Shown here: piece by piece, positions 24,232 through 34,060 of the stretch
Layout: every line of letters starts with the position of its first letter
Position numbering within the stretch: the first letter of the stretch is position 1
DNA from: Plectrocnemia conspersa
Taxonomy: Eukaryota > Arthropoda > Insecta > Trichoptera > Polycentropodidae
Direction: 5' to 3'
Assembly (NCBI GenBank): GCA_009617715.1
Contig: VTFK01000348.1
Coordinates: 235,617 to 299,616, forward strand
DNA length: 64,000 nt
Program-made: the position numbers and the translations under genes
The notes under the pieces: generated by a model
Database searches by the model: none
What the model saw: only the letters and a program-made list of their open reading frames with translations
Told to the model about the DNA's origin: nothing

Positions 24232-24830
24232 ATGGTGACGGGTGCAGGGCCGGCCCTAGGTTATTGTGCGCCCCAGGCAAAAACTAAATTTGCGCCCCCC
24301 CCCCCCATATTAATACTTTAATAACTCATTAAATGAGCGCAAAAATATAATTCAAATTAAAGTAATTTAATATTATTTTTGACACCATATTTTTTTTGCG
24401 ATTGTGGGTATTTAAGAATTTGTAGTTTTATTTTCGTCGCGATTTTTTACGCGTGAAATAATCTAAAGAGTGCACAGTAGTGTATACAAAAAATAATATC
24501 AGATTATATTCTTTAACAATATTGTTTGATAATTTTAAGTAAATATTGCGCCTTTATTTGGTATCACGGCGCCCCACAAGATCTAGCGTCCCAGGCGATC
24601 GCCTGTACTGCCTGCCCCTCGGGCCGGCCCTGGACGGGTGTCAATTAGACACAGCAATTTGAGCCGCTGCAGTAGTATTTATTGTGATATGAAGCTTACA
24701 TTTTTGTAAATATACGGGACGCAAACGCGCCGAGGGTTGTCAGTCGAGAGAAACCGTCATGTCAGTGTTACTAGAGTGCCGCCAAGAGTTGACCATAACA
24801 AAATCTATATATAATAATATAAATTGCCCC
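24232..24830. repeat. Truncated foldback copy interrupted by a hAT MITE
   Basis: Sequence before 24245 (GGTGACGGGTG) and after 24632 (GACGGGTGTCAATTAGACA..., GAGCCGCTGCAGTAGTA, then ACTAGAGTGCCGCCAAGAG near 24770) matches the left half of the foldback MITE at 7890-8297. The right half is missing, so this is an older copy that was later hit by the MITE at 24245-24632. Confidence 0.65.
24245..24632. mobile_element. hAT-type MITE, 388 bp, with 8-bp target duplication
   Basis: This is a second member of the family at 18345-18744, with the same CAGGGCCGGCCCTAGG and GGGCCGGCCCTG ends. The 8-mer GACGGGTG is repeated exactly at 24237-24244 and 24633-24640. A run of C at 24296-24306 near the left end differs in length from the other copy. 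Confidence 0.92.
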
Positions 24831-24894
24831 AAACAATAATAACAAATATATTTATCCAGTGTCACTATTCACTCGTTTACTGTTTTTCGCTAAG

Positions 24895-26070
24895 AAAAAA
24901 TTACTCCTATCGTTTGTAATATTTTTTCTGATTCTTCTTCTACGGCGCTAGAATATGGTAAACCTATTGGCTCGGAATCCACACTGATATTCTCCCAGTA
25001 CTTCATTGGCATAATTTTTCAGCCGCTTATATATAATGTTTGAGAATACTTTGTATGTGGTACTGAATAGTGAGATCCCTCTGTAGTTATTACAATTTAA
25101 TTTATCCCCCATTTTTCATACGGGGGAAATAACTGCCGTCATCCAGTCTTCTGAAATTACTTCGTTTTTCCAGGCTTTACATATTACTTTATGTATTATT
25201 GTAACAAGAACACAGCCTCTTTGATTCGCCTCGCTTTGTGATTTTTCAAGCTTTTCATAGCTGATCTTACTTCTTCAATTGCGGAGGGTCATAAATGTTA
25301 ATCTCTGTTGAAAAGATGGCTGCTTCTCGGCTATAATTTTGCTCTTCTGCAGGACTTAGTAGAGTTTCGAAGAACTCGTACCATATACCTATGATTACCT
25401 TTTTCTCTATAGGATTTTTCCTTCCTAATTTTTGCGGGCATTTAGACGTGGTTGGAAAGATGTTGTTTGCTATAATTTATAAAAACCTCTAGGGTTGGGT
25501 GCTCTTTATTTTTCCATTTTTCGCAGCTTATCTTTCATCATTTCGATTATTTTCTTTTGGCACAATTTTGTGGTTATTTTTCTTTGTAAATTTATGTGTT
25601 GTTTCTTGTGCTCCATTGTAGGCATTTCTTTTTTGTTTCGTTTTTCACAGAGATTGCGGCTCTGTATTCTGCCTCAGTCCATTCTTTATTTATTTTGTGT
25701 TTATATGTTCTTATGGTTCCACGCTTCTGTTTCATTAATTATATTTAGTTTTTCTTCAAGAGTGCTTTGTTATTTCATCGTCGTGTCTTTATCTTTTAGT
25801 TTTTTGGTTTGGTATTTAGCATGCTCTTGAGTGAAAAGCATGTGCTACTAATTACTAGATTATTGGCTGCTGCAAAGTAGCATAGTCATTCACTATTTTC
25901 ATTGGTATTTCCGTGTAAGCTGTGCCATTCTGACACTTCTCTAAATATGTCTTTTCTGCCTACTTTGTCATTGAAGTCTCTTAAAATTACTTATGCGTCT
26001 ATTTGGAAACTTTTTCACTCTGCTTTTGAAGTTTGAGTTTTGACGATGGAGTTTTGTCTAGCTGTCTATA
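24895..26070 (-). pseudogene. Decayed non-LTR retrotransposon (endonuclease and RT)
   Basis: Read on the minus strand, 25990-25830 gives VILRDFNDKVGRKDIF and LCYFAAANNLVISSTCF, matching the apurinic-endonuclease block (family GDFNAKVG and DFAxxNNLVI-T-F). Further along, 25150-24960 gives DWMTAVISPV, a stop, then NYRGISLFSTTYKVFSNII and LGEYQCGFRANR, the fingers and palm of reverse transcriptase. Stops and frame changes separate the blocks, so the element is dead. Confidence 0.75.
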
Positions 26071-27224
26071 TGGATTTCACAAAGATTCTCAAAGTCTGAG
26101 GTGACAAATCCGGCCCCAGAATTCGCACAATTTTGATTTCATCGTGTTTTATAGGAGAATGATATGTCGCTATATGAATTGTAATTTTAAATTTTGTGAT
26201 AAAAATATTATTACCGTCTTTTTTTATTAAATTTCGCGAATCGGTTACATATACTCAGAGCCGGCCCTGCTTGAAGTTAGTCTAGCTAATTTTGTATATA
26301 AATCTATATATTTTTTTTGTATTATTTTTTTAGGGCTGGCGCTTGGTGGAAGGAGTTACTCGAACCAAAATATTTCGGAAAATTATGACTTGAAATTTCT
26401 TCCGATAGGCACGCTTTTTTGAGAAAAGTTTTAAATTTGATCTAAGAAACAGCGTTATCTCACATAGTATAACAACGGTCGCCAAATATAAAACTATTTT
26501 TAATAATTTGTAATTAAGAATTATAAAAACAGTGCAAATTTTTTCCTAGCCTCCCTTCCGAGAAACCATTATTATTATAATTTAAATATAACAATAACAG
26601 AAAATGTATTTATTTTTATTTTATATGCCTTGCAGAACAATATGCTCATCCCTTATAGTTCTTAAAGTACAAGTTATTGCAAGTTCGTTGAATGTACATA
26701 TATTAGAAACAAACGAGCGAGATAACGAAACCTGAAAATTTCAAATAAATTCAATTCTCACAACTGATAATCTGATTTAAAAGTCATAATTAAAGTATTA
26801 ATATTTAACTGAAAAAACAGAATTAAATAAAACATTACTATTGAAATAACTAATTAAGTTATAGATTTTCAGCAATTAATCGTAAAATTTTCATTAATGT
26901 ACTATTTGATATACCAGGATTATCTGATTGAACTTGAATATCTATTATTTTTTATAAGTATTGAAAAAGTATCTTGATCATAGATTTATTACCATCATAA
27001 TGGCTCGATTCATGTTCGTATTTTCTGAAAATGTATTGCATTGCTTATGTATTCAAGATATGATAAAGCGTATATTAACATGCGAGCTTTTTCTATTTGT
27101 TTAATTATTAACTATTTAAACAATACACGAAGACTTTGACGGTGGTCCATAAAGCTTTCTCGCTATTTAAATAAGATGGTATTTGAAGAAAGATTTTGCT
27201 ACCACCGACGACAAATTAAAATTA

Positions 27225-27520
27225 AACGATGCATGCAACAGGAACTTTTGTTTGCACTTTACGCAGTTCGACGCCTAAAATTTTACGACAAACGAAGCAA
27301 TGTTTTCACAAAAGGTTAAAGGTCAAATCTACAACGGTGGTCTTCGAAGTTTTACCCGCTCCAGTGTTTGAAAAAAAAGGAATACATCCAAAACTCACAC
27401 GTCTACCGTTGACAAATAAAAATTAACTGGCATTCGTTATTTGCATTTTACAAAGCTCGACGCCTAATGTTGCAGAAAATGAAGCGATGCATCCGCCAAT
27501 GTTGGGTCAAAAACCTTTGA
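27225..27520. repeat. Diverged direct duplication
   Basis: GCACTTTACGCAGTTCGACG followed by CCTAAAATTTTACGACAAACGAAGCAATG (from about 27253) recurs from about 27443 as GCATTTTACAAAGCTCGACG followed by CCTAATGTTGCAGAAAATGAAGCGATG. The copies are about 190 bp apart. Nothing around them is recognisable as a gene. Confidence 0.5.
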
Positions 27521-27634
27521 AATGTTCTTGAAATTTAATGAGTCACCTCTAGTATATTTAATCATAAGTAATCATAAATTCACTAATTAAAATAAAGATC
27601 GAGCTTTTTAATTTTATTAATTATTATTAAAAAC

Positions 27635-27668
27635 TGCATTGGAAAGAAATGGTTTTCTTTCCAATGCA
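27635..27668. repeat. Perfect 15-bp hairpin, 4-nt loop
   Basis: TGCATTGGAAAGAAA at 27635-27649 is exactly reversed and complemented at 27654-27668, with TGGT between. Such a short loop suggests a palindrome that arose by local inverted duplication. A perfect 16-bp palindrome follows at 27688-27703. Confidence 0.8.
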
Positions 27669-28423
27669 TCATTGTGAACATCAAGAGCGTCAGATATCTG
27701 ACGATGAAAGAGCGTTGGGAGCAATTATGTTTTAATTAATTATAAAAAACATTCCATAAACAAAAACATATTGAAATGTATTAAAAAATTTGTTTCATCC
27801 AATAGTTTCGCTACTAGGAAATTTTGCTGCACGTCAACAAAATTCATCCAAAAATAAATCATTATATTGTATTTAATAACTTGTCTCCCGAATAGGGCAA
27901 AAATGTAGCAATGATTTTATAAATCAACAATTTTTACCAAAAAGAATAGGAAGTAATTATTATTTACTATATTCGCAATGGAAATATTGTCATTTAAAAT
28001 AGGTTTACCAACGTACATAAAAAAACCGCGCTACTTGAAACGTTCCTAAGAAATTTTTTTTGCACGTCAATAAAATCCAAAAAAAAAATATAATCATTAA
28101 ATAAAACACTAGAATGAATTTGATCAATGTTAAAATTCTGATATTTTGTCTACCCAATCGGATAAAATAAATGCATCTTTGCAAATCGATCGATCCGCAA
28201 GGATGTGTAGAGCAATTAATTTTTAGTTAATTTCGAAATTCCAATGCGTTATCAATTTAATGCAATTTGATTTTATATTAATATTGTATACATAACAAGT
28301 AGTGAAACTTAATGATTATATTTTTAAAATCATCTGTAAAAACGCTGTAAAAAAATAAAATTAATTATTTCAAAGCTCCCAACACCCTTGCGAAATTGCC
28401 GGTGTCGGATTGCAGTTCGAGCG

Positions 28424-28458
28424 TATATAAGGACGAACTCGAGCGAAGAGACTTCAGT
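28424..28458 (+). promoter_or_regulatory. TATA box and TCAGT initiator of the hairpin cluster
   Basis: TATATAA at 28424-28430 lies 30-32 bp upstream of TTCAGTG, whose TCAGT (28454-28458) is the arthropod initiator consensus with A+1 at 28456. That spacing is the standard one for TATA-plus-Inr core promoters. It faces right, towards the hairpin cluster, and no protein gene starts nearby. Confidence 0.7.
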
Positions 28459-29026
28459 GCAGTTTCTGCTACAGGCTTAGTGCTAAGGACAAGGAGCAGT
28501 AGTGATAGTGATAACAAGTGGTTATGTGAAGTGACAATAAGTGACCAAGAAGACTCAAGACAACGAAGCGAACATTAACAGCATTGAAAGGTTTTTATAT
28601 CGTTAAAATTATGTTTTGTTTCTTACTATGATTCTCTTAGACATTATGTTATACTTTTATGTTTTCACTAAAAATTTCTTAAATATTTTTGTTTTATATT
28701 TAATACACAAATAGATTATTCGTGTGTTTTGGCAGAGTATTAGGATTCGCCTGCTTTCTATGTGTAATATTGAATACAAAGGATGTGAATTCCAACAGTC
28801 TGTTAAAACACTAATTCTACAAGTTGAATGTTTTATAAGGAGGATCATAAAGCATTAATAAGCTCTCGTGCCATTCACTCGTTAAAATTTTGGTGTACTA
28901 TAATTTATTACGTTTTTATGTTTTAGTATTTTGCAAATCAGAAACATAATTAAATATCAATTGTATGTACATCAAAGCAATTTTAATTCGTGCATAGTAT
29001 AGTACGCCTACTGATTTATATTTTTT

Positions 29027-29076
29027 GGTCATTCATGTCCGTCTTAAATAAGATGCGACGTATGCAAAAACAGTGT
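29027..29076 (+). ncRNA. Hairpin A0 (decayed)
   Basis: The frame TTTTTTGGTCATTCATGTCC ... CAAAAACAGTG and the following TTTAAAGATTATAAAACAACAC match the A unit, but the arms no longer pair well. It is the leftmost recognisable copy. Confidence 0.4.
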
Positions 29077-29199
29077 TTATTTAAAGATTATAAAACAACA
29101 CTTACAGGTTTTCTATTTTAATTCAATGGTAATGTTTTAGAGCTATTTTTCTAGAATCATACTATATTTATTAGCATTATTACTGACAGATATATTTTG

Positions 29200-29291
29200 A
29201 GATTCTTCGGAAATAAAGCTCTACAACATGTCTTATTTGTATATCAATGACAATATATAAGCTGGGTTACTATTTATTTACGAGCATGCTT
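29200..29291 (+). ncRNA. Hairpin B1 exon (decayed)
   Basis: GATTCTTCGG-AAATAAAGCTCTACAACATG, then the B-like TTATTTGTATATCAATGACAA and GGTTACTATTTATTTACGAGCAT. The 5' arm has been shortened, so the stem is lost. Confidence 0.4.
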
Positions 29292-29371
29292 TAATTCGAA
29301 ATGCGAGTTATATATTAATATAATTAAAACAGGCAACCATCTATCTAACTTTAAGACAATCATTTTTATTT

Positions 29372-29436
29372 GGTCACTGTTATTGTCGTACTTTTACGCG
29401 ACTTTTGTTTAACGTAAAAGAGGCAATAGCGGAGAC
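29372..29436 (+). ncRNA. Hairpin A1 (degenerate stem)
   Basis: The 5' arm GGTCACTGTTATTGTCGTAC is intact. The 3' arm CGTAAAAGAGGCAATAGCGG pairs through CTTTTACG, TATTG and GTC with internal mismatches. Confidence 0.5.
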
Positions 29437-29638
29437 TAATTAAAGATAAAGCATCTGTCCATCTTCTAAGGAGTAATAATTTAATAATAAAAGTGATCAA
29501 GAAGTATTGGATCATTAATATAGTTATATGATTTCGAAGGAAACGTGTTTTTTTTTGTACGCTACTGTATACGTAAAACACGGAATTCGTAGATCCTACT
29601 GGACTGCTAAGAGCGTCTGAACAATAATATTTTTATTC

Positions 29639-29703
29639 GGTCTCAGCTAGGTTGTACTTTGGCGTGTATCATTAATAACGCAAAGTATATCATAGCTGCG
29701 ACT
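29639..29703 (+). ncRNA. Hairpin A2 (diverged but paired)
   Basis: The 5' arm reads GTCTCAGCTAGGTTGTACTT and the 3' arm AAGTATATCATAGCTGCGAC. Compared with other A copies both arms have changed (CAGCTA with TAGCTG), and pairing is kept. Confidence 0.65.
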
Positions 29704-29882
29704 GTATAAAGATTAATCACCATTTATTTTACAAAAGAGTGAGTATATAAAAATGCGATTGATAAATTTCAAGTGAGGTTTTTAATCCTAAATAATATAT
29801 TTGCAAGTATTACAGATTTAGCTTTTCGGATTCTTCGGAGGCAAAGCTCTACGTCTACGGCATATTTGTAAGAATGCTCGGT

Positions 29883-29948
29883 AAGTAAGTGGTATAGCTT
29901 CTCATTTGTGTATAAATGATAACATATGAGTTGTAATACTACTTATTA
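29883..29948 (+). ncRNA. Hairpin B2
   Basis: AAGTGGTATAGCTTCTCATT pairs with ATATGAGTTGTAATACTACTT, using G-U at the ACTAC position. The usual TTTTCAG acceptor is TTTTCGG here; an upstream TATTACAG could replace it. Confidence 0.65.
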
Positions 29949-30032
29949 ACGAGCATTATTTTCATCAACTGAAATTGAAATTATATGTATATAAGTGAAA
30001 CAGACTTACGTCGCTCAAAAATATTTTTATCT

Positions 30033-30096
30033 GGTCACTGTTATTGTCGTACTTATGCGGGTCTTATAAAAACGCAAAGTATACAATAACAGTGAC
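30033..30096 (+). ncRNA. Hairpin A3 (type 1, near-ideal)
   Basis: GTCACTGTTATTGT on the 5' arm pairs for 14 bp without a break with ACAATAACAGTGAC on the 3' arm; TACTT/AAGTA and GCG/CGC continue beyond a small bulge, with a loop of about 13 nt. AATATTTTTAT and ATATAAAGATT outside extend the stem to roughly 33-35 bp, a pri-miRNA-like length. Confidence 0.8.
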
Positions 30097-30279
30097 TATA
30101 TAAAGATTAACCATCATTTATTCTTAATACAAAGAGTAAGTATTTAGTTGCGATTAATAAATATTCGGTGAGTTAATATCGAAAATCTATATTTTGTGAG
30201 TAATAATACTAACAGATTTTCTTTTCAGATTCTTCATAATGGGCGCTCTACGACATCCTCATAACAATGCTCTATATAG

Positions 30280-30340
30280 TTAGTGGTATGTGCATCTCAT
30301 TTGTGTATAAATGGCAACATATGAGTTGTAATACCACTAA
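30280..30340 (+). ncRNA. Hairpin B3 (reference copy)
   Basis: TTAGTGGTAT pairs perfectly with ATACCACTAA; after an internal loop CTCAT pairs with ATGAG. It lies in the exon 30229-30376. Confidence 0.8.
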
Positions 30341-30471
30341 TTAACGAGCTTATTATTCTTCAGCCGAAATCAAAAGGTAAGTATAGTAAAATTATCTTAA
30401 TATATGTATTACATGAAATCATCGCTTCTTCTAGACTACTGAGTGCGTCTGAAAAAAACATATTTTTGTTT

Positions 30472-30538
30472 GGTCACTGTTAATGTCGTACTTATCCGTG
30501 TTATATATAAATCGTAAAGTATGACACTAACAGTGACT
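30472..30538 (+). ncRNA. Hairpin A4 (type 2)
   Basis: GTCACTGTTAATGTC pairs with GACACTAACAGTGAC apart from one A-C position. The exon 30435-30597 ends at the donor hit by the MITE. Confidence 0.75.
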
Positions 30539-30604
30539 GCGTAAAGATTAAACACCACTACAAAACTACGTATTTAAATGCAATTAGAAAATAGTCGGTA
30601 AGTA

Positions 30605-30858
30605 CAGTGGCGTAGCTAGGGTATGTGCCGCCCGGAGCAATCCTTAAAATTGCCACTCCCCCATACATTTTTTGCAGAGTCATAAAATTAGCATTTCTTA
30701 AAATTATAAATTGATTATTGTTAAGCTCTTGCTATTCGTAGATTTACATAAGTTTTAGTTTATTCAGGATTAAGAACCACACATCGCGAATATGCCGCCC
30801 CCAAGCAAGTGCCGCCCGGGGCTGCCCGCCCCCTCCGCCCCCCATAGCTACGCCACTG
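30605..30858. mobile_element. hAT-type MITE, 254 bp, inserted at a splice donor
   Basis: The ends are CAGTGGCGTAGCTAGG and CATAGCTACGCCACTG. The 8-bp duplication GGTAAGTA is at 30597-30604 and 30859-30866. In the sister units the same place reads TCG|GTAAGTATTATG, so the target was the donor after hairpin A4, and the duplication restores a donor on each side of the insert. CAGTGGCGTAGC ends are known from arthropod hAT MITEs. Confidence 0.93.
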
Positions 30859-31129
30859 GGTAAGTATTATGTAATATATTACATTTATCAGCAGATTAAC
30901 CAATATATTTTTATTTTCAGATACTTCAGAACTGAATTTCTAGCAAAGATGCTTTAAAATTTACAACTAGTGATGCACGAGCATCGTATCTGTAATAATA
31001 AATTTCAATGAGCATAATTTACGTCAGATATAATTAAAAAGTAGGTAATATGACGTGTTTTTTATACGGAAAATAATAGATCGTCACTCCTATTTAACTA
31101 CTAGGCATATCTGAAAAATATTTTTATTT

Positions 31130-31195
31130 GGTCACTGTTAATGTCATACTTTTGCGCGTCTTATTTAAAACGCAAAGTAGACAATAACAGTGACT
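31130..31195 (+). ncRNA. Hairpin A5 (type 3)
   Basis: GTCACTGTTAATGTCATACT with CAATAACAGTGAC, and TTTGCG with CGCAAA around the loop. The exon, 31105-31272, ends at CATCG|GTAAGA. Confidence 0.75.
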
Positions 31196-31412
31196 GCGTA
31201 GAGATAAAACAGCATTTATTTTTAAATGAAATAATTATTTAAATGAGGACGAGATGTGCTTCGTGACCATCGGTAAGAATGAGAATAAAATTCATCGCAA
31301 TTACTTGTTACACCTTCGATTTATGACTGTTGCTTCACTGTTTGTTTGTAGTTGTCGGTTGTGTTTACCCTGCTGTAAAACAAGCAATCGTAGCTCAAAA
31401 TTATTTTTATCT

Positions 31413-31476
31413 GGTCACTGTTATTGTCGTACTTATGCGGGACTTATAAAAACGTAAAGTATACAATGACAGTGAC
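31413..31476 (+). ncRNA. Hairpin A6 (type 1)
   Basis: Same arms as A3 except CAATGACAG in place of CAATAACAG, which leaves one G-U pair. The exon runs 31352-31544. Confidence 0.75.
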
Positions 31477-31637
31477 TATATAAAGATTAACCACCATTTA
31501 TTCTACAAAAGAGTTAGTATTTAGTTGCGATTAATAAATATTCGGTGAGTTATTATCGCAATTCTATATTTTTTGAGTAATATTACTAACAGATTTTTTC
31601 AGATTCTTCATAATGGGCATAACAATGCTCTATATAG

Positions 31638-31698
31638 TTAGTGGCATGTGCATCTCATTTGTGTATAAATGGCAACATATGAGTTGTAATACCATTAA
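31638..31698 (+). ncRNA. Hairpin B4
   Basis: TTAGTGGCAT against ATACCATTAA: one G-U and one C-A in an otherwise paired stem, the least regular of the full B copies. Confidence 0.65.
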
Positions 31699-31821
31699 TT
31701 AACGAGCATATTATTCTTCAGCCGAAATCAAAGGGTAAGTATAGTAAAAATATCTTAATATAACATGAAATAATCGCACCTACTAGACTACTGAGTGCGT
31801 CTGAAATACATATTTTTGTTT

Positions 31822-31892
31822 GGTGACTGTTAATGTCGTATTTATCCGTATTATATACATATAAATCGTAAAATAGGATATTAACAGTGACT
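31822..31892 (+). ncRNA. Hairpin A7 (type 2, with compensatory changes)
   Basis: The inner stem is TATTT/AAATA where most copies have TACTT/AAGTA, and ATATTAAC replaces CAATAAC opposite GTTAAT. Both arms changed and still pair. The 5' arm begins GGTGACTG, which costs one pair. Confidence 0.75.
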
Positions 31893-32206
31893 ACGTAAAG
31901 ATTAAACACCACTAAAAACCACGTATGTAATTAGAAAATATTCGGTAAGTATTATGCAATAAACTACATTTATCAGCACACTAACTAATATATTTTTATT
32001 TTCAGATACTTCAGAACTGAATCTCTAGCAATCACGCTTTATAGTTGTGCACGAGCATCATATATTTGTAATAATAAATTTCAATGAGCATAATTTACGT
32101 CAGATATAATTAAAAAGTAGATAATATGACGAGTTTTTTTATACGGAAAATAAAAGATCATCACTCCTACTTAACTACTAGACATATCTGAAAAATATTT
32201 TTATTT

Positions 32207-32272
32207 GGTCACTGTTAATGTCATACTTTTGCGCGTCTTATTTAAAACGCAAAGTAGACAATAACAGTGACT
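32207..32272 (+). ncRNA. Hairpin A8 (type 3)
   Basis: Arms are identical to A5 through the stem and loop. Confidence 0.75.
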
Positions 32273-32482
32273 GCGTAGAGATAAAGCTGCATTTATTTTT
32301 AAAAGAAATAATTATTTAAATGAGAACTAGATGTGTTTCGGGACCATCGGTAAGAATGAGAATAAAATTTGATTTCTTACTACCTTTAATTTCTGACTGT
32401 TTCTTCACTGTTTGTTTGTAGATGTCGATTGTGTTTATCCTGTTGTAAAACAAGCAATCGTAGCTCAAAATTATTTTTATTT

Positions 32483-32546
32483 GGTCACTGCTATTGTCGT
32501 ACTTATGCGGGTCTTATAAAAACGCTAAGTATACAATGACAGTGAC
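32483..32546 (+). ncRNA. Hairpin A9 (type 1)
   Basis: GTCACTGCTATTGTC with CAATGACAGTGAC: relative to A3 both arms vary, leaving a C-A beside the conserved CACTG/CAGTG clamp. Confidence 0.7.
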
Positions 32547-32726
32547 TATATAAAGATTAACCAGCATTTATGCTACAAAAAAGTAAGCATTTATTTGCGA
32601 ATAATAAATATTCGGTGAGTTATTATCGTAATTCTATATTTTTTAATTAATATTACTAACAGATTTTCTTTTCAGATTCTTCTTAGTAGGCGCTATACGA
32701 CATCCTTATAACAATGCTCTGTATAG

Positions 32727-32787
32727 TTAGTGGTATGTGCATCTCATTTGTGTATAAATGGCAACATACGAGTTGTAATGCCACTAA
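32727..32787 (+). ncRNA. Hairpin B5
   Basis: TTAGTGGTAT against ATGCCACTAA keeps every pair, with one G-U. The loop TATAAATGGCAACATA is as in B3 apart from the neighbouring CGAG. Confidence 0.75.
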
Positions 32788-32917
32788 TTAACGAGCTTAT
32801 TATTCTTCAGCCGAAATCAAAGGGTAAGTATAGTAAAATTATCTCAATATATGTATTACATGAAATCACCACTCCTACTAGACTACCGAGTGCATCTGAA
32901 AAAACATATTTTTGTTT

Positions 32918-32984
32918 GGTCACTGTTAATGTCATATTTATCCGTGGTATATATAAATAATAAAGTATGACAATAACAGTGACT
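32918..32984 (+). ncRNA. Hairpin A10 (type 2)
   Basis: GTCACTGTTAATGTCATATT with GTATGACAATAACAGTGAC. TGTCAT/ATGACA pairs exactly here, whereas A4 has CGT on the 5' arm. Confidence 0.75.
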
Positions 32985-33293
32985 GCGTCAAGATTAAACA
33001 CCACTACAAAACTACGTATTTAAATGCAATTAGAAAATATTCGGTAAGTATTATGCAATATACTACATTTATCAGCATATTAACTAATATATTTTAATTT
33101 TCAGATACTTCAGAATTGAATCTCACGCGTTAAAATTAGTTGCGCACAAGCATAATATATCTGTAATAATTTCAATATGCGAGTTCTATTTTAATTTATT
33201 AATGCGCATAAATGAAAAAGTAAGTAATATAAAGTAATATAGATCCTCACTAATATTTCACTACTAGGCGTAACTGAAAAAATATTTTTATTT

Positions 33294-33318
33294 GGTCACT
33301 GTTAATGTCATACCTTTG
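33294..33318 (+). ncRNA. Hairpin A11 (5' arm only)
   Basis: The 5' arm GGTCACTGTTAATGTCATAC is followed directly by CCTTTGATTTCTGACTGTTGC, which belongs to the intron before the next A exon. The loop, the 3' arm and a donor are deleted. Confidence 0.75.
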
Positions 33319-33411
33319 ATTTCTGACTGTTGCTTCACTGCTTTCTTGTAGATATCGATTGTGTTTATTCCGTTGTAAAACAAGCAATTGTAGCTCAAAT
33401 TATTTTTATAT

Positions 33412-33476
33412 GGTCACTGTTATTGTCGTACTTATTGGGGATCTCATAAAAACACAAAGTATACAATAACAGTGAC
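33412..33476 (+). ncRNA. Hairpin A12 (type 1)
   Basis: The 14-bp GTCACTGTTATTGT stem is perfect as in A3; the loop side reads TTATTGGGGATCTC instead of TTATGCGGGTCTT. Confidence 0.75.
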
Positions 33477-33655
33477 TATATAAAAATAACCCCATTTACT
33501 TTACGAAAGAATAAGTATTTAGTTGCGATTAATAATTATTCGATAAGTTATTATTGCAAATTATATATTTTTTGAGTAATATTACTAACAAGTTTTCTTT
33601 TCAGATTCGTCACAGAAGGCGCTCTACGACATCCTCGTAACAATGTTTTGTATAG

Positions 33656-33716
33656 TTAATGGTATGTGCATCTCATTTGTGTATAAATGGCAACATATGA
33701 GTTGTTATACCATTAA
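33656..33716 (+). ncRNA. Hairpin B6 (compensatory change)
   Basis: TTAATGGTAT pairs perfectly with ATACCATTAA. Relative to B3 a G-C pair became A-T by changes on both arms. Confidence 0.8.
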
Positions 33717-33819
33717 TTAACGAGCATATTTTTCATCAACTGAAATTTAAATGTGACCTAAGTAATATTATATGAATATAAGACAGTAGGTAGTCGTCAC
33801 TCCAAACATATTTTTATTT

Positions 33820-33884
33820 GGTCACTGTTAATGTCGTACTTACGCGGGTCTTATAAAAACGCCAAGTATGTAATAACAGTGACT
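33820..33884 (+). ncRNA. Hairpin A13
   Basis: A type 2 5' arm (GTTAATGTCG) with a type 1 loop (GCGGGTCTTATAAAAACGC); it looks like a recombinant between subtypes. It follows B6 without a visible intron. Confidence 0.7.
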
Positions 33885-34060
33885 GTATAAAGATTAACCA
33901 CCATTTATTTTACAAAAGAGTGAGTATATAAAAATTCGATTGGTGAACTTCAATTGAGGTTTTTTTATTCTATATAATATATTTGCATGAAGTATTACAG
34001 ATATAGCTTTTCGGATTCTTCGGAGGTAAAGCTCTACGACACATTTGTAACAATGCTCAG

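Larger units (their letters stand above)
23777..28423. other. Intergenic before the hairpin cluster
   Basis: About 4.6 kb without a functional gene. It holds a foldback copy split by a hAT MITE (24232-24830), a decayed LINE (24895-26070), a lone hAT-end remnant near 26268 (CAGAGCCGGCCCTG), a diverged direct duplication (27225-27520), a perfect 15-bp hairpin (27635-27668) and a 16-bp palindrome, CGTCAGATATCTGACG, at 27688-27703. The rest is AT-rich. Confidence 0.5.

Noticed and set aside
28396..28578. 60-codon frame across the cluster promoter
   Set aside because: It begins upstream of the TATA box and predicted start site, so it would not be transcribed whole.
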